Assembly (NCBI GenBank): GCA_022826515.1
Contig: JAJDUT010000131.1
Location: forward strand, 1-41,460
Origin: Candidatus Latescibacterota bacterium
GTDB taxonomy: Bacteria > Latescibacterota > UBA2968 > UBA8231
Length of the DNA stretch: 41,460 bases
Direction of reading: 5' to 3'
Shown here: piece after piece, positions 1 through 9,323 of the stretch
Layout of the letters: every line of letters starts with the position of its first letter
Position numbering within the stretch: position 1 is the stretch's first letter
Notes under the pieces: model-generated
Told to the model about the DNA's origin: nothing
Databases searched by the model: none
What the model saw: only the letters and a program-made list of their open reading frames with translations
Translations under genes and position numbers: made by a program

Positions 1-83
1 ACCGAAACACGGGTGGGATGTGCCATACTCAACCGGCTACTGCATTTGGCTAAACCCGAATCCTATCCCCTAACCGAGAAAGC

Positions 84-1892
84 CTAAACTACACACACAA
101 GAAGCCAACACCCCGGCACGAGTTTTATGCACCAAAGCCGTACCTCGCCGTACTTTTTTTGTGCCATCAGAGCATTGGCCAGATGCTCAAGGGTGTCCAC
201 GTTTTGCGGGACAAGCACCAGAGCGCGGCGCAGGTGCGTTTCCGCTTGTGGGTGACGTCCTAGCTTGCCGAGCGTCATGCCAAGTGAAACATGCGTCTCG
301 TACAAATCTGGGGCTTGCTCTATGGCGGCTTGGTATGCGGCGACGGCTTCCTCGTACCGCTGCTGACCGTACAGCGCATGGCCCAAGTGTAACTGCATCC
401 TCAGTGTGGGCAGGTTGGCAGCAAGGGCGACCCGCAGAAACCTTTCGGCCTCTTCAAAGCGATCCAGCCTATTGAGCGACCGGCCCAGATACACAAACGT
501 TTTAACGTTGTGCGGGTCTTGCTTTACGGCTTTTTGGTATGTGCTTACGGCTTCCTCGTACCGTTTTTGTTTGCGCAGGGCGTTGCCTAAGTTGGCGTGG
601 GCATTGTAGGCTTGTGGGTTGAGCTTGATTACATGCCGCCAAAGAGTTTCGTCGTCTTGCCAGATGCCCGCCTGCTTCCACGTCAGCATCCCCAACACAA
701 CGATAACCGCGACCGCAACGGCCCACGCCCCCTTCTGCCACAAGTCCGATCGGCAACGCACACCCCACGTGGCCCCACCGCAGACAACGGCCATAACCCC
801 GATGCCCGCCAAGTACACAAAGCGGTCGGCGACGAAGGAATAACGCATATAGCGATAATCGACAAAGCCCAACACCGGCGACAAGACAACGAGGAAAAAT
901 AGCACCCCCACCAGCGGGCCGCGTCCGATCCGGTGCCGCAGATGCCACAGGATAGTCACAAACGCGATAGCGGCTATGAGATACCCCCAAGCCAACGGGT
1001 CAGCCACCTGAACATCCCAACGCGGATAGACGACGGATAGGTTGGTCGGCCATAGCAACTTGCCCGCGTAAAACCACAGGGCGCGGGCGGCGATGAGTGC
1101 CCGCTCAATGAGCGAAAAGTCAAAGGATACGGCTTTTATGGCGTGGTGACGCACCACGTCCGCCAGCACAAGGGCCAGCCCCACGACGAAGAAAGCGCCC
1201 AGCCTGATCCAATCGGGCGGCTTTTTCTTCCACCAATGCCACAAAAGCAATGCGGCTGGCAACGTCACGGCCATCGACTTGCTCAACAGGGCCGCCACAT
1301 ACAAAAGAAGCGATCCGGCCCAGTACTGGGAGCGGGCTTTGTCCACAAAGCGCATCCATAAAAGGGCGGCTGCCAAAAAGAAAAAGCCCGACAGCATGTC
1401 CTTGCGCTCGATGATCCACGCCACCGACTCGACGTGTAAGGGATGGATGGCGAAAAAGGCGGCCACAGCCCATGCGCCCGGCACCGCCAGCCGACGCATC
1501 AGATGCCACACCAACAACGTGTTGGCTAAGTGCAAAAGCACGTTGACGGCCCGGTAGCCGGTCGGGTTGAACCCCCACAGCTTATGCTCGGCCCAGAAGG
1601 TCGTATAGGTCAAAGGCCAGTAGTAATCGCCCAAGGCGGCAGGCGATCCCCATATCTGCCATAGGCCTGACCAAGTACTTATGGGTTCGACCCCAACCAG
1701 ATAGGAGTTGTCGTCCCACACAAACCCGCCCCATAGTATCGACGGCAAGAAGCAGCCGACCGCCAACAGAGCCAGCACCCCAGCGGCTCGGCCATCCTGC
1801 GGCGTATAGCCTACCGCTGGAGCGACTTGTCGCTGCGCTCTTTTACGGGCTTGGTACGCTTGGCGGCGACGCTGTTGGCGAGAGGTCTTCAT
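84..1892 (-). CDS. TMTC-like polytopic membrane protein with C-terminal TPR repeats
   Basis: This 602-residue protein starts with a short basic stretch, followed by about ten hydrophobic segments (roughly residues 35-420) and then four to five tetratricopeptide repeats (about 425-585). The first loop after TM1 carries WDDNSYL, the acidic-pair motif seen in TMTC/GT-C type membrane glycosyltransferases, and the next loop has the IHPLHVESVAW motif typical of that family. By family knowledge it may transfer a sugar from a lipid carrier to proteins or surface polymers, with the TPRs binding the acceptor; this is not proven here. After the last TPR helix the final ~18 residues become Cys/Leu/Val-rich and no longer fit a TPR, so the C-terminus may be truncated or frameshifted near the run of seven A's around 149-155 (plus strand reads T's). 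It stands alone, with no operon partner. Confidence 0.75.
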   Translation of the reverse strand: MKTSRQQRRRQAYQARKRAQRQVAPAVGYTPQDGRAAGVLALLAVGCFLPSILWGGFVWDDNSYLVGVEPISTWSGLWQIWGSPAALGDYYWPLTYTTFWAEHKLWGFNPTGYRAVNVLLHLANTLLVWHLMRRLAVPGAWAVAAFFAIHPLHVESVAWIIERKDMLSGFFFLAAALLWMRFVDKARSQYWAGSLLLYVAALLSKSMAVTLPAALLLWHWWKKKPPDWIRLGAFFVVGLALVLADVVRHHAIKAVSFDFSLIERALIAARALWFYAGKLLWPTNLSVVYPRWDVQVADPLAWGYLIAAIAFVTILWHLRHRIGRGPLVGVLFFLVVLSPVLGFVDYRYMRYSFVADRFVYLAGIGVMAVVCGGATWGVRCRSDLWQKGAWAVAVAVIVVLGMLTWKQAGIWQDDETLWRHVIKLNPQAYNAHANLGNALRKQKRYEEAVSTYQKAVKQDPHNVKTFVYLGRSLNRLDRFEEAERFLRVALAANLPTLRMQLHLGHALYGQQRYEEAVAAYQAAIEQAPDLYETHVSLGMTLGKLGRHPQAETHLRRALVLVPQNVDTLEHLANALMAQKKYGEVRLWCIKLVPGCWLLVCVV

Positions 1893-1914
1893 AGGCCAGA
1901 TAATGCTTAAATCC

Positions 1915-2112
1915 CTACTCTTCGTCCAGCCGTATCACCCGGACAATATCGCGGTGGTGTCAGGCCTCCACTCGCAGGAGGCGACCGCTTGCGCTCCTCG
2001 GTTGATAGCGCACGGCTCCGGCCTTAGATTTGCCGCTCAAAAAAGGGCCGAAGCAGAAGTCGATTAGTTTGGACAGGTACAACAAAGGACTGAAAACCGC
2101 TAAAGTCGCCAT
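1915..2112 (-). pseudogene. Possible small gene interrupted by an in-frame TGA
   Basis: An ATG at 2112 opens a 50-codon frame ending in TGA at 1960-1962. The same frame then continues for 14 protein-like residues (HHRDIVRVIRLDEE) to a TAG at 1915. The first part has a hydrophobic N-terminus and a basic middle. I do not recognise the family. The TGA could be a nonsense change (for example from TGG), a chance reading or, less likely, a recoded codon: the following RNA forms only a weak CACC/GGUG pairing, so SECIS support is poor. The rest of the 1893-2181 gap between the flanking divergent genes shows nothing else I can name. Confidence 0.25.
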
Positions 2113-2187
2113 GCCTGCATCCTACCCCCGCATTCCCTACGGCTGGGCCGATTTCCGCGCCAGCCGCTTAAAAAATAAAAGTTGACC

Positions 2188-3000
2188 ATGCCCAAGTGCC
2201 CAGCTCATCGCCCTCCCGACCCAAAAGCCTGCGCCGTCGCGCGCGCCGTTGGCGAGGCGGTCAACCCGGCCAAGGTCATCCTGTTCGGCTCGCGCGCCCG
2301 GGGCGACTTCAATCCAGATTCGGACATTGACCTGCTCATCATCACCGGCTCCGGCCCGGTGGACCAGCAGACGTACCAACGCACCAGCGCGGCAGCCCAC
2401 CGCAAAGTCGAGGAACTGTACGGCGGCTCAATAGATGTCGATTTGGTCCGCATGAGTGAGGGGGCCTTCCACTATGGTCGTCGAGCGCGCAACCACGTGG
2501 CTGGCCAAGCCGTCCGCGATGGCTTTGAAGCGAATGGAGACAAAGTGACCTACGACAACCCAGAACCGACCAATTTGCCCGACATCCGGCAGCGCATCGC
2601 CAATGCCGAGCGCTACCTCAGCGATTTAGAAATTCTCGCAGAAAACCCCCGGTCTTCTCAAGAAGCCATTGGCTTTCACGCGCAGCAGGCGCTTGAAAAT
2701 GCGCTCAAGGGCTGGATTTCCGCGCTCGACGCCGACTATCGCAACACCCACGACCTGACGAAGCTAATCGCAATCGTGCGCCAGCATCCGGCTGAAAACA
2801 ACACCTCGGCGGGCGAGCGGCTGGCGTGGTTGACCGAGTATGCAGTGCGCTACCGCTATGCCGGTGCCGAGGTGGTCATGGACGACCGCTTTGCGCTGCT
2901 CGCGGCGGTGACCGAAACTGTCGCGGCGATAATCGCCCGCATCCGCGCGTTGACCGCCGCGGAAGAGTCCGGGGAACCGGATGAATTGACCGCAGAATAG
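2188..3000 (+). CDS. Fused MNT nucleotidyltransferase-HEPN protein
   Basis: This 270-residue protein has two domains that are usually encoded by neighbouring genes. Residues ~15-110 are a minimal nucleotidyltransferase (MNT) with the GS...DxD signature: G34-S35, then D46 and D48 as metal ligands. Residues ~130-245 are a HEPN domain of the PF05168 type, with the FHAQQALENALKG helix and the YRNTHDL segment. In two-gene MntA-HepT systems the HEPN part is an RNase toxin and MNT silences it by adding AMP; a fused form could be self-regulated, or could be a housekeeping kanamycin-nucleotidyltransferase-like enzyme. ATG at 2188 is preferred; an in-frame TTG at 2182 is possible. The gene lies 40 bp upstream of the PhyH operon but has no obvious functional link to it. 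Confidence 0.8.
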   Translation: MPKCPAHRPPDPKACAVARAVGEAVNPAKVILFGSRARGDFNPDSDIDLLIITGSGPVDQQTYQRTSAAAHRKVEELYGGSIDVDLVRMSEGAFHYGRRARNHVAGQAVRDGFEANGDKVTYDNPEPTNLPDIRQRIANAERYLSDLEILAENPRSSQEAIGFHAQQALENALKGWISALDADYRNTHDLTKLIAIVRQHPAENNTSAGERLAWLTEYAVRYRYAGAEVVMDDRFALLAAVTETVAAIIARIRALTAAEESGEPDELTAE

Positions 3001-3040
3001 CGCGATGTCACCTCACTAAATTTTCTCAAAGGAGCTAGAC

Positions 3041-3853
3041 ATGCTGAGCAAGGAACAAGTAGCGCAATACCGCAAGCAGGGCTATCTCAAAGTCCCCCAA
3101 CTCTTCACGCCCGAGGAAACCGAAGAGTTGGCCTCGGAGATGGTGCGAGTGATCGAGCAGTGGGGACAGGAGTCCATCGGCTGGGTCGGCCCCTGGCGCG
3201 ATCGCTACCTCGACGAAGAAGACCGCCTCAACACGCGGGCGGTCTTCATGCACAACCCGCACTTTTACTCGGCCGCTTGGGGCCGCGTCCTCTTTCACGA
3301 GGCCATGATCGCCTGCGTGCGGCAACTCATCGACGGCCCCGTGCAGTGGCACCACACGGTCCTGCACGCCAAGCCGCCGGAGAAAGGCACACCCTTCCCC
3401 ATGCACCAAGACTATCCGTTTTACCCGCACGATGGGCCGGATTTCGTGGACTGCTTGTTGCACTTAGACGACACGCCGCTGGAGAGTGGTGCGCTGATGG
3501 TCGTGCCGGGCAGCCACAAGCAAGGGCCGCTGGAGCATGTGTTGGGGCCGGAAACAGCCCCACACCTGCCGCCCGCGCAGTACCATCCCGACCGCCTCGA
3601 CAGCGTCGCTATACCAGCAGAGCGCGGCGACATGATCTTCTTCAGCTACCAGACGATCCACTGGTCGGATTGCAACCGCACGGATTCTTGGCGCAAGTCC
3701 GTGCGCTTTGGCTATCACAGCACGGCGCTGCGGCCGGTGGGACGCGCTGAGGACAACCCGCATCGCATCGACCAAGACAACGTGCTGGATCGCAACAACA
3801 ACATCGTCGTGGCTGGATTTCGAGACAACGAGATGGAGCCAGCGGCCAGCTAA
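3041..3853 (+). CDS. Phytanoyl-CoA dioxygenase (PhyH) family protein, first copy
   Basis: This is a 270-residue Fe(II)/2-oxoglutarate-dependent oxygenase of the PhyH family. The iron-binding facial triad is visible as H122-x-D124 in MHQDYPF and the distal histidine H207 in TIHWS; the Arg in SVRFGYH is a candidate 2-oxoglutarate ligand. PhyH enzymes hydroxylate small molecules, often the alpha carbon of an acid, and bacterial copies act on very diverse substrates, so the substrate cannot be read from the sequence. The start is supported by AAGGAG about 7 nt upstream. It is the first gene of a tightly spaced operon: the next gene, another PhyH, begins 11 nt downstream. No signal peptide, so cytoplasmic. 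Confidence 0.88.
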   Translation: MLSKEQVAQYRKQGYLKVPQLFTPEETEELASEMVRVIEQWGQESIGWVGPWRDRYLDEEDRLNTRAVFMHNPHFYSAAWGRVLFHEAMIACVRQLIDGPVQWHHTVLHAKPPEKGTPFPMHQDYPFYPHDGPDFVDCLLHLDDTPLESGALMVVPGSHKQGPLEHVLGPETAPHLPPAQYHPDRLDSVAIPAERGDMIFFSYQTIHWSDCNRTDSWRKSVRFGYHSTALRPVGRAEDNPHRIDQDNVLDRNNNIVVAGFRDNEMEPAAS

Positions 3854-3864
3854 GGACGAGCCTG

Positions 3865-4911
3865 ATGACAGCAAAAGACGCGAGTGAAGTCGGCCTGATG
3901 CAAGAGGCCAACGATGCCCTCGGCGACAGCGCCGAGCTGCGGCGGCGACTGGATGAACAAGGGTACATCTTCTTGCGGCAGATCATGGCCAAAGACAAGC
4001 TGCTATCTCTGCGGCAAGAGATGACGGAAGTGTTGATGGAGGCCGGGTTTTTAGTCGCCGGTACAGACCCCATGGACGGCATTGCGCGGATCGACGCCCA
4101 GTGTACCGAAGGCGATCCCGAATACGCCGACGTGTATCACCGAGTGTACAGCTTGGAGGCCTTCCACCAAGCCGGACATTGGCCGGAGGTCTTAGCCGTG
4201 ATGGAGCAAGTAGTAGGTGGCCCGGTGTTGCCGCATCCCCAGAAAATCGCCCGGCTGTGGTTTCCCCAATACACCGAGCACACCACGCCCATGCACCAAG
4301 ACTTCGTCCACTTCCAAGGCAGTTTTAACACCTATACCTTCTGGGCACCCGTGGGCGACTGTCCGCTGGAGCTGGGGGGATTGGCGGTGCTGCCCGGGTC
4401 GCACAAGATCGGCAAGGTGCGCGAGCACCACTTCTCATTGGGGGCCGGTGGCCTAACCGTGGACGAATCCGAGCTAACCGGACGCTGGCTGAGCGCGAAT
4501 TACGAAGCTGGAGACGCGCTGATCTTTCCGAGCCTGACCGTCCACCAAGCCCTGCCCAACTACACGGAAGATCGCCTGCGCATTTCGCTCGACAACCGCT
4601 ACCAGGCACAGGGCGAGCCGATTGCGCAGCACATGCTAGACCCGCACCTGATCGGCGTCACCGGCTTCAACTGGGAAGCCTGCTACGCGGGCTGGCAAAG
4701 CGAATCATTACAGTACTATTGGCAGGATCTAGACCTAGACGTGGTACCGCAGTCGTCCCAATGGGGGGATCAAGGGTTTACTGAAGCCCTGTCCCTAGCG
4801 TGCGACGGCGACGAGCGTGCCCTGTACCAATTGCGGCGCATTGCGCGGCGCGACCCCGAGTCCGAGCGCGGACAGCAAGCCCTCCAACTCCTACACGAGG
4901 TAAATATATGA
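3865..4911 (+). CDS. Phytanoyl-CoA dioxygenase (PhyH) family protein, second copy
   Basis: This 348-residue protein is a second, divergent PhyH-type Fe(II)/2-oxoglutarate oxygenase. Its metal triad appears as H144-x-D146 (MHQDFVH) and H227 (TVHQALPN); R-x-R-I-S-L-D after it fits the co-substrate site. It is about 80 residues longer than the first copy and has a C-terminal helical extension. The stop codon overlaps the ATG of the following sulfatase (ATGA at 4908-4911), so the two are probably translationally coupled. Paired PhyH genes in one operon suggest two successive oxidations or two related substrates; that is inference. No export signal is seen. Confidence 0.87.
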   Translation: MTAKDASEVGLMQEANDALGDSAELRRRLDEQGYIFLRQIMAKDKLLSLRQEMTEVLMEAGFLVAGTDPMDGIARIDAQCTEGDPEYADVYHRVYSLEAFHQAGHWPEVLAVMEQVVGGPVLPHPQKIARLWFPQYTEHTTPMHQDFVHFQGSFNTYTFWAPVGDCPLELGGLAVLPGSHKIGKVREHHFSLGAGGLTVDESELTGRWLSANYEAGDALIFPSLTVHQALPNYTEDRLRISLDNRYQAQGEPIAQHMLDPHLIGVTGFNWEACYAGWQSESLQYYWQDLDLDVVPQSSQWGDQGFTEALSLACDGDERALYQLRRIARRDPESERGQQALQLLHEVNI

Positions 4912-6383
4912 AAGCAATTATGGTCATGTTCGACTCGCTCAACCGGCACATGTTGCCGCCCTACGGCTGCGATTGGACGCACGCGCCCAATTTCCAGCGG
5001 CTCGCCGAGCGGTCGCTCACCTTTGACACCAGCTACGTCTGCTCCATGCCATGTATGCCCGCCCGCCGCGATCTGCACACCGGTCGGCCCAACTTTCTCC
5101 ATCGCTCCTGGGGGCCGCTGGAGCCGTTCGACGACTCCGTCCCCCGAATGCTACGCGACGCCGGAGTCTCGTCGCACCTCATCAGCGACCACTACCACTA
5201 CTGGGAGGCCGGCGGAGCCACCTACCACACCCAGTACAACACTTGGCAGTTCTTCCGCGGCCAAGAAGGCGATCCGTGGATCGGACAGGTGGCCGATCCG
5301 CCGCCCGTAGAGGCGCACGCGAGCAATGCGGGCCGCAGTATGTGGCATCGCCAAGACCACGTCAACCGGCAATACATGCGCCGCGAGGAAGACCAGCCCC
5401 AAGCGCAGACCTTCAAGTCCGGCGTCGAATTCATCCGCCGCAACCACGCGCAAGACAACTGGTTTTTGCAGATCGAGACCTTTGACCCGCACGAGCCGTT
5501 TTTCACCCAGCGCCAATACCAAGACCTCTATCCAGAGCTTTTTAAGAACCGCTCGTCCGTGCTGTTCGACTGGCCGACCTACGGCCCCGTAACCGAAGAG
5601 CAAGCCCTCGTCGATCAATGCCGGGGCCACTACGCATCGCTGCTGAGCATGTGCGACGCCCGCCTCGGCGACATCCTCGACGAGATGGACCGGCTCGAAC
5701 TGTGGGACGACACCATGCTCATCGTGTGGACCGACCACGGCTTCCTGCTCAGCGAACACGACCTGTGGGCCAAGATACAGATGCCTTGGTACCGCGAGCT
5801 GTCCAACACGCCGTTTTTCGTCTGGGATCCTCGCTGCGGCCAAGCGGGCCAGCGGCGGCAGAGCTTGGTGCAGCCGTCGATCGACTTGGGACCAACTCTG
5901 CTGGATCTCTTTGAGATGGAGCCGACCGCGGACATGCTGGGCCAGAGCTTGAGCGAAGTCTGCGCCAGCGACTCACCCGTGCGCGAGGCCGCGATTTTCG
6001 GCAACCACGGCGGGCAGGTGAACGTCACCGACGGCCGCTACGTGTACATGCGCGCCCCCGCCCAGCCTGACAACCAGCCCTTGTACAACTACACACTCAT
6101 GCCCACGCACATGCGCGACCCATTCTCAGTCGATGAATTCGCCAACGTTGAGCTCGCCGAGCCGTTTGGTTTTAGCAAGGGCTGTCGGCTGCTGCGGACG
6201 CAGGGACACACGCGCAGCAAGCAGCACGAGTACGGGACCCTTCTTTTCGACTTGGAGCAAGACCCGCGACAGGAGACCCCGCTCTCCGATTCGACCCTAG
6301 AACAGCGCATGCAGAGGCTGTTGCGCGCACAAATGGAAGCGTGCGAAGCTCCGCCAGAGCAGTACGAACGCTTGGGAATCTAA
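4908..6383 (+). CDS. Sulfatase, formylglycine type
   Basis: This 491-residue protein belongs to the arylsulfatase branch of the alkaline-phosphatase superfamily. The activation motif C-x-P-x-R is present as C49-M-P-A-R53, where Cys would be converted to formylglycine. Further family marks are the N-terminal metal Asp in MVMFDSLNRH, the DPHEPFF segment and the W-T-D-H-G metal motif around residue 275. It would hydrolyse sulfate esters, plausibly on a glycan or glycolipid. ATG at 4908 is chosen because it overlaps the previous stop and starts exactly at the first core strand; the frame is open further upstream but that part is a shadow of the PhyH gene. There is no signal peptide, which is unusual for a sulfatase acting on polymers and points to small intracellular substrates. 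Confidence 0.9.
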   Translation: MKAIMVMFDSLNRHMLPPYGCDWTHAPNFQRLAERSLTFDTSYVCSMPCMPARRDLHTGRPNFLHRSWGPLEPFDDSVPRMLRDAGVSSHLISDHYHYWEAGGATYHTQYNTWQFFRGQEGDPWIGQVADPPPVEAHASNAGRSMWHRQDHVNRQYMRREEDQPQAQTFKSGVEFIRRNHAQDNWFLQIETFDPHEPFFTQRQYQDLYPELFKNRSSVLFDWPTYGPVTEEQALVDQCRGHYASLLSMCDARLGDILDEMDRLELWDDTMLIVWTDHGFLLSEHDLWAKIQMPWYRELSNTPFFVWDPRCGQAGQRRQSLVQPSIDLGPTLLDLFEMEPTADMLGQSLSEVCASDSPVREAAIFGNHGGQVNVTDGRYVYMRAPAQPDNQPLYNYTLMPTHMRDPFSVDEFANVELAEPFGFSKGCRLLRTQGHTRSKQHEYGTLLFDLEQDPRQETPLSDSTLEQRMQRLLRAQMEACEAPPEQYERLGI

Positions 6384-6397
6384 CTATAGGAGAAATC

Positions 6398-8299
6398 ATG
6401 CAGAGTCCGGCGCAAAAAGCCATCGTCATCGGCATGGACGGGGCCGCCATGGAGTTGGTGCAACACATGGTGGACCAAGGTCACATGCCCCACTTAGGTC
6501 AACTCATGGCGCAGGGCGTCAAACGGCCCATGATCGGCGTCTTTCCAACCCTGACCCCACCCGGCTGGACGGCCACTTCGACCGGGGCTTGGGCGGGAAC
6601 CCATCAGGTCATGGACTTCAATATCCGCAAGCTCGGCGGGCGTCTCGACGAGACAGTTTGGGGCATCAACACCCAGCTTTCGCAGGCCGAGTACTTGTGG
6701 AACACAGTCGAGCGGGCCGGCAAAAAGCCGATCTTAGTCAAGTGGGAAATGTCCTGGCCGCCGACCGTGCAAACCGGCATCCAAGTCGAGGGCACCGGCC
6801 CGGGCGTGTCCAACGTGCACCAAATCACCGGATATCATCTCTTTGTCGGCGGCGGCTGGACACCCCGACCGATCGGCGGCCCGCGCGACCCGGAGACTCT
6901 GGACCCAAGCGCCCTGCAAAAAGTGCGCAACGTCGATCCGGTAGAAATCGTCCCAGCCGAGGGGTGGCAAAATGCGCCCTCATCCGCACTGCCGCCCAAA
7001 GAAGTGGCGCTGGTCATCGAACCGCTCAAGCGCGGGCGGGCGGATATGCGCCGACAAGGCATAGAGGGAACGCCTAAGCATTTCTACGGCTTGATATACG
7101 CCTCGGCCGACCAAGGCTACGACCGGTTGCTCATTTGTCGCAGCCGCGATGCGAGTGACCGAGTCGCCGAGCTATCCGTAGGCCAATGGACCGATTGGTG
7201 GAAGGACAGCTTTGAGCTCGACGGCCAAGCGCTTGATGGCTATGTGCGCATGAAGCTCGTCAGCCTGAGCGCAGCAGGCGATGTCTTCGAACTCTTTGTG
7301 CCGCAGGTCTGGCCGGCGACCGGGTACACGCAGCCGGAAGAAGTGGCGCAGCAGATCGACGAAAACGTCGGCAATTTCCTGCAGAATCCAGCACGCGACG
7401 CTTTGGGCGTAGTCGATGACGACACCTATTTCGAGCTGTTGGACTTTCACCACCAGCGGCTGGCCGAGGTGGCTGCTTACCTGACGGAGAGCAACGACTG
7501 GGACGTGCTGTTCATCGAAACCCACGCCTCGGATTACACCAGCCACTTCTTCCTCTCACAAGCCGACGAATGCAGCGGGGCTGACGCGCACACGCTGGCG
7601 CGCTGCCAAGCGGGCGTCGCCCAAACCTACGCTTCCATAGATGACATGATCGGCCGCGTCGTCGAGCTGGCCGATGACGACACCGTCGTCGCGGTCGTCG
7701 CCGATCACGGCGGCACCCCCAACCAACACCGTCCGGTCGATGTCGCCGAGGTGCTGGAACAGGCGGGCTTTTTGGTCTATGCAGACGCCGAGAAAAAGCA
7801 AATCGACTGGCAGCGGACGCGGGCGGCCAATGTGGGGCTGGTCCACATCTTCGTCAATCTCAAGGGACGCGAGCCTACGGGGATCGTCGATCCCAGCGAC
7901 TACGAGCAAACGCGGCTCGACCTCATCGAAGCCCTCCACGCCTATCGCCATCCGCAGACCGGGCGCGCTCCTTTTGCCCTCGCGCTGACGCGGGAAGACG
8001 CGGAGATGGTCAATCTGGCGGGCGAACTCGTCGGCGACGTGGTCTATGCGCTGCGGCCCGAATACGACGGCGCACACGGCAAACAGCTTCCCTCGGCCAC
8101 CCTCGGCATCGGCGGCCAGCACTGCACGTTCGTGCTAGCTGGTGCCGGCGTCAAGCAAGGGCTGGCACTCGAGCGGCAGGTGCGAGCGGTGGACGTCGCC
8201 CCAACGCTGTGCTACTTGCTGGGCATCCCCATGCCCGCGCAGGTGGAAGGCGGCGTGATCTACGAGGCACTCGAAGACGCGGACTGGCATCTGCGATGA
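6398..8299 (+). CDS. Alkaline-phosphatase-superfamily hydrolase (type I phosphodiesterase/pyrophosphatase-like)
   Basis: This 633-residue protein has the alkaline-phosphatase-superfamily metal site but uses Thr in place of the sulfatase Cys: GMDGAAMEL near the N-terminus provides the metal Asp, and FPTLTPPGWTATSTG the probable nucleophile Thr. The later motifs FIETHASDYTSHF and VVADHGGTP provide further metal ligands. This pattern is that of nucleotide pyrophosphatase/phosphodiesterase-like proteins. The family hydrolyses phosphodiesters, and some members phosphonates or sulfates; the substrate is unknown. Start: ATG at 6398 with AGGAGA 6 nt upstream. The stop overlaps the start of the dehydrogenase gene (ATGA at 8296-8299), so the operon is translationally coupled here too. 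Confidence 0.85.
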   Translation: MQSPAQKAIVIGMDGAAMELVQHMVDQGHMPHLGQLMAQGVKRPMIGVFPTLTPPGWTATSTGAWAGTHQVMDFNIRKLGGRLDETVWGINTQLSQAEYLWNTVERAGKKPILVKWEMSWPPTVQTGIQVEGTGPGVSNVHQITGYHLFVGGGWTPRPIGGPRDPETLDPSALQKVRNVDPVEIVPAEGWQNAPSSALPPKEVALVIEPLKRGRADMRRQGIEGTPKHFYGLIYASADQGYDRLLICRSRDASDRVAELSVGQWTDWWKDSFELDGQALDGYVRMKLVSLSAAGDVFELFVPQVWPATGYTQPEEVAQQIDENVGNFLQNPARDALGVVDDDTYFELLDFHHQRLAEVAAYLTESNDWDVLFIETHASDYTSHFFLSQADECSGADAHTLARCQAGVAQTYASIDDMIGRVVELADDDTVVAVVADHGGTPNQHRPVDVAEVLEQAGFLVYADAEKKQIDWQRTRAANVGLVHIFVNLKGREPTGIVDPSDYEQTRLDLIEALHAYRHPQTGRAPFALALTREDAEMVNLAGELVGDVVYALRPEYDGAHGKQLPSATLGIGGQHCTFVLAGAGVKQGLALERQVRAVDVAPTLCYLLGIPMPAQVEGGVIYEALEDADWHLR

Positions 8300-9318
8300 A
8301 GGCAGCCTACTACTGCGGCGACCGCACGGTCGAAATCGGCGAGTGCCGAGTGCAATCCCCTAGCGCAGATCAGGTGCGGATCGAAGTGGCCTATTGCGGC
8401 GTATGCGGCACGGACATCCACATTTACCTAGGCCATCAGGACCGCCGCATCGACATGCCGCAAGTCATTGGACACGAGATGTCGGGACAGATCGCGGAAG
8501 TCGGGGCCGGTGTCGAAGGCTGGGCCGTGGGCGATCCGGTCGTCGTGCGCCCCTTAGAGGCTTGTGGCGCGTGCGCGGCCTGCAACGCCGGCAATGGCCA
8601 CATCTGCCAGAATCTAAACTTCATCGGCATCGACAGTCCGGGGGCCTTCCAAGGGTCGTGGACCGTGCCAGCCCACACACTGCACCGCCTGCCGGACGAC
8701 ATGCTGCTGACACTAGGTGCCCTAGTCGAGCCGCTGGCGGTCGCCTGCCACGACGTGCGCTTGGGTGAGGTAGCCCCGGGCGAGAAGGTGGTGGTGATAG
8801 GCGGCGGCCCGATCGGCCTACTCAATGCGCTAGTAGCACAGCACGCGGGAGCCGAGGTACGGGTGGCCGAGGTCAACGCCTATCGGCTGCAAGCGGCGCA
8901 CGCGCTGGGACTGGAAACCGTCCATCCACTGGAAGAGGACTTGGTCTCCCACGTCGAAGCCTGGACCGACGGCGCGGGAGCCGACGCAGTATTTGAGGTC
9001 TCCGGCTCGTCGGCCGGGGCCGAGGTAATGACTGAGCTCGCCAAGGTCCGGGGACGGATCGTAGTAGTGGCGATTTTCGCTGACGCGCCCAAAGTCGATC
9101 TCTTTCAATTCTTCTGGCGCGAGTTAAAAATGTGCGGCGTGCGCGTGTACGAACCCGAAGACTACGACCGCGCCATCGAACTAGCGGCCAGCGGCGCGCT
9201 GCCGCTCGACCAACTGATTACCGAACACCTTCCCTTAGACGCGCTGCCCGACGCCTTCGCCCGGCTGGCAGCAGGCACGGACGCGGTCAAAATTTTAATC
9301 GACACCCAAGGGGAATAA
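8296..9318 (+). CDS. Zinc-dependent alcohol/polyol dehydrogenase (MDR family)
   Basis: This 340-residue medium-chain dehydrogenase resembles sorbitol/threonine dehydrogenases. It has the catalytic zinc Cys (C37 in CGVCGTDIH), the H60-E61 pair in GHEMSG, and four closely spaced Cys in a structural-zinc lobe (CGACAACNAGNGHIC). The Rossmann motif is GGGPIGLLNA near residue 170. It would oxidise a secondary alcohol of a sugar or polyol with NAD(P). ATG at 8296 overlaps the preceding stop; the frame is open further upstream but that region is coding in another frame. With the SDR that follows 5 nt downstream it probably forms a sugar-oxidation step of the operon. Confidence 0.9.
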   Translation: MKAAYYCGDRTVEIGECRVQSPSADQVRIEVAYCGVCGTDIHIYLGHQDRRIDMPQVIGHEMSGQIAEVGAGVEGWAVGDPVVVRPLEACGACAACNAGNGHICQNLNFIGIDSPGAFQGSWTVPAHTLHRLPDDMLLTLGALVEPLAVACHDVRLGEVAPGEKVVVIGGGPIGLLNALVAQHAGAEVRVAEVNAYRLQAAHALGLETVHPLEEDLVSHVEAWTDGAGADAVFEVSGSSAGAEVMTELAKVRGRIVVVAIFADAPKVDLFQFFWRELKMCGVRVYEPEDYDRAIELAASGALPLDQLITEHLPLDALPDAFARLAAGTDAVKILIDTQGE

Positions 9319-9323
9319 ATAGA

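Noticed and set aside
1918..1962. SECIS at the TGA of the small frame at 1915-2112
   Set aside because: Only a four-pair CACC/GGUG helix with a long unpaired loop; not comparable with the hairpin at 27741-27789.
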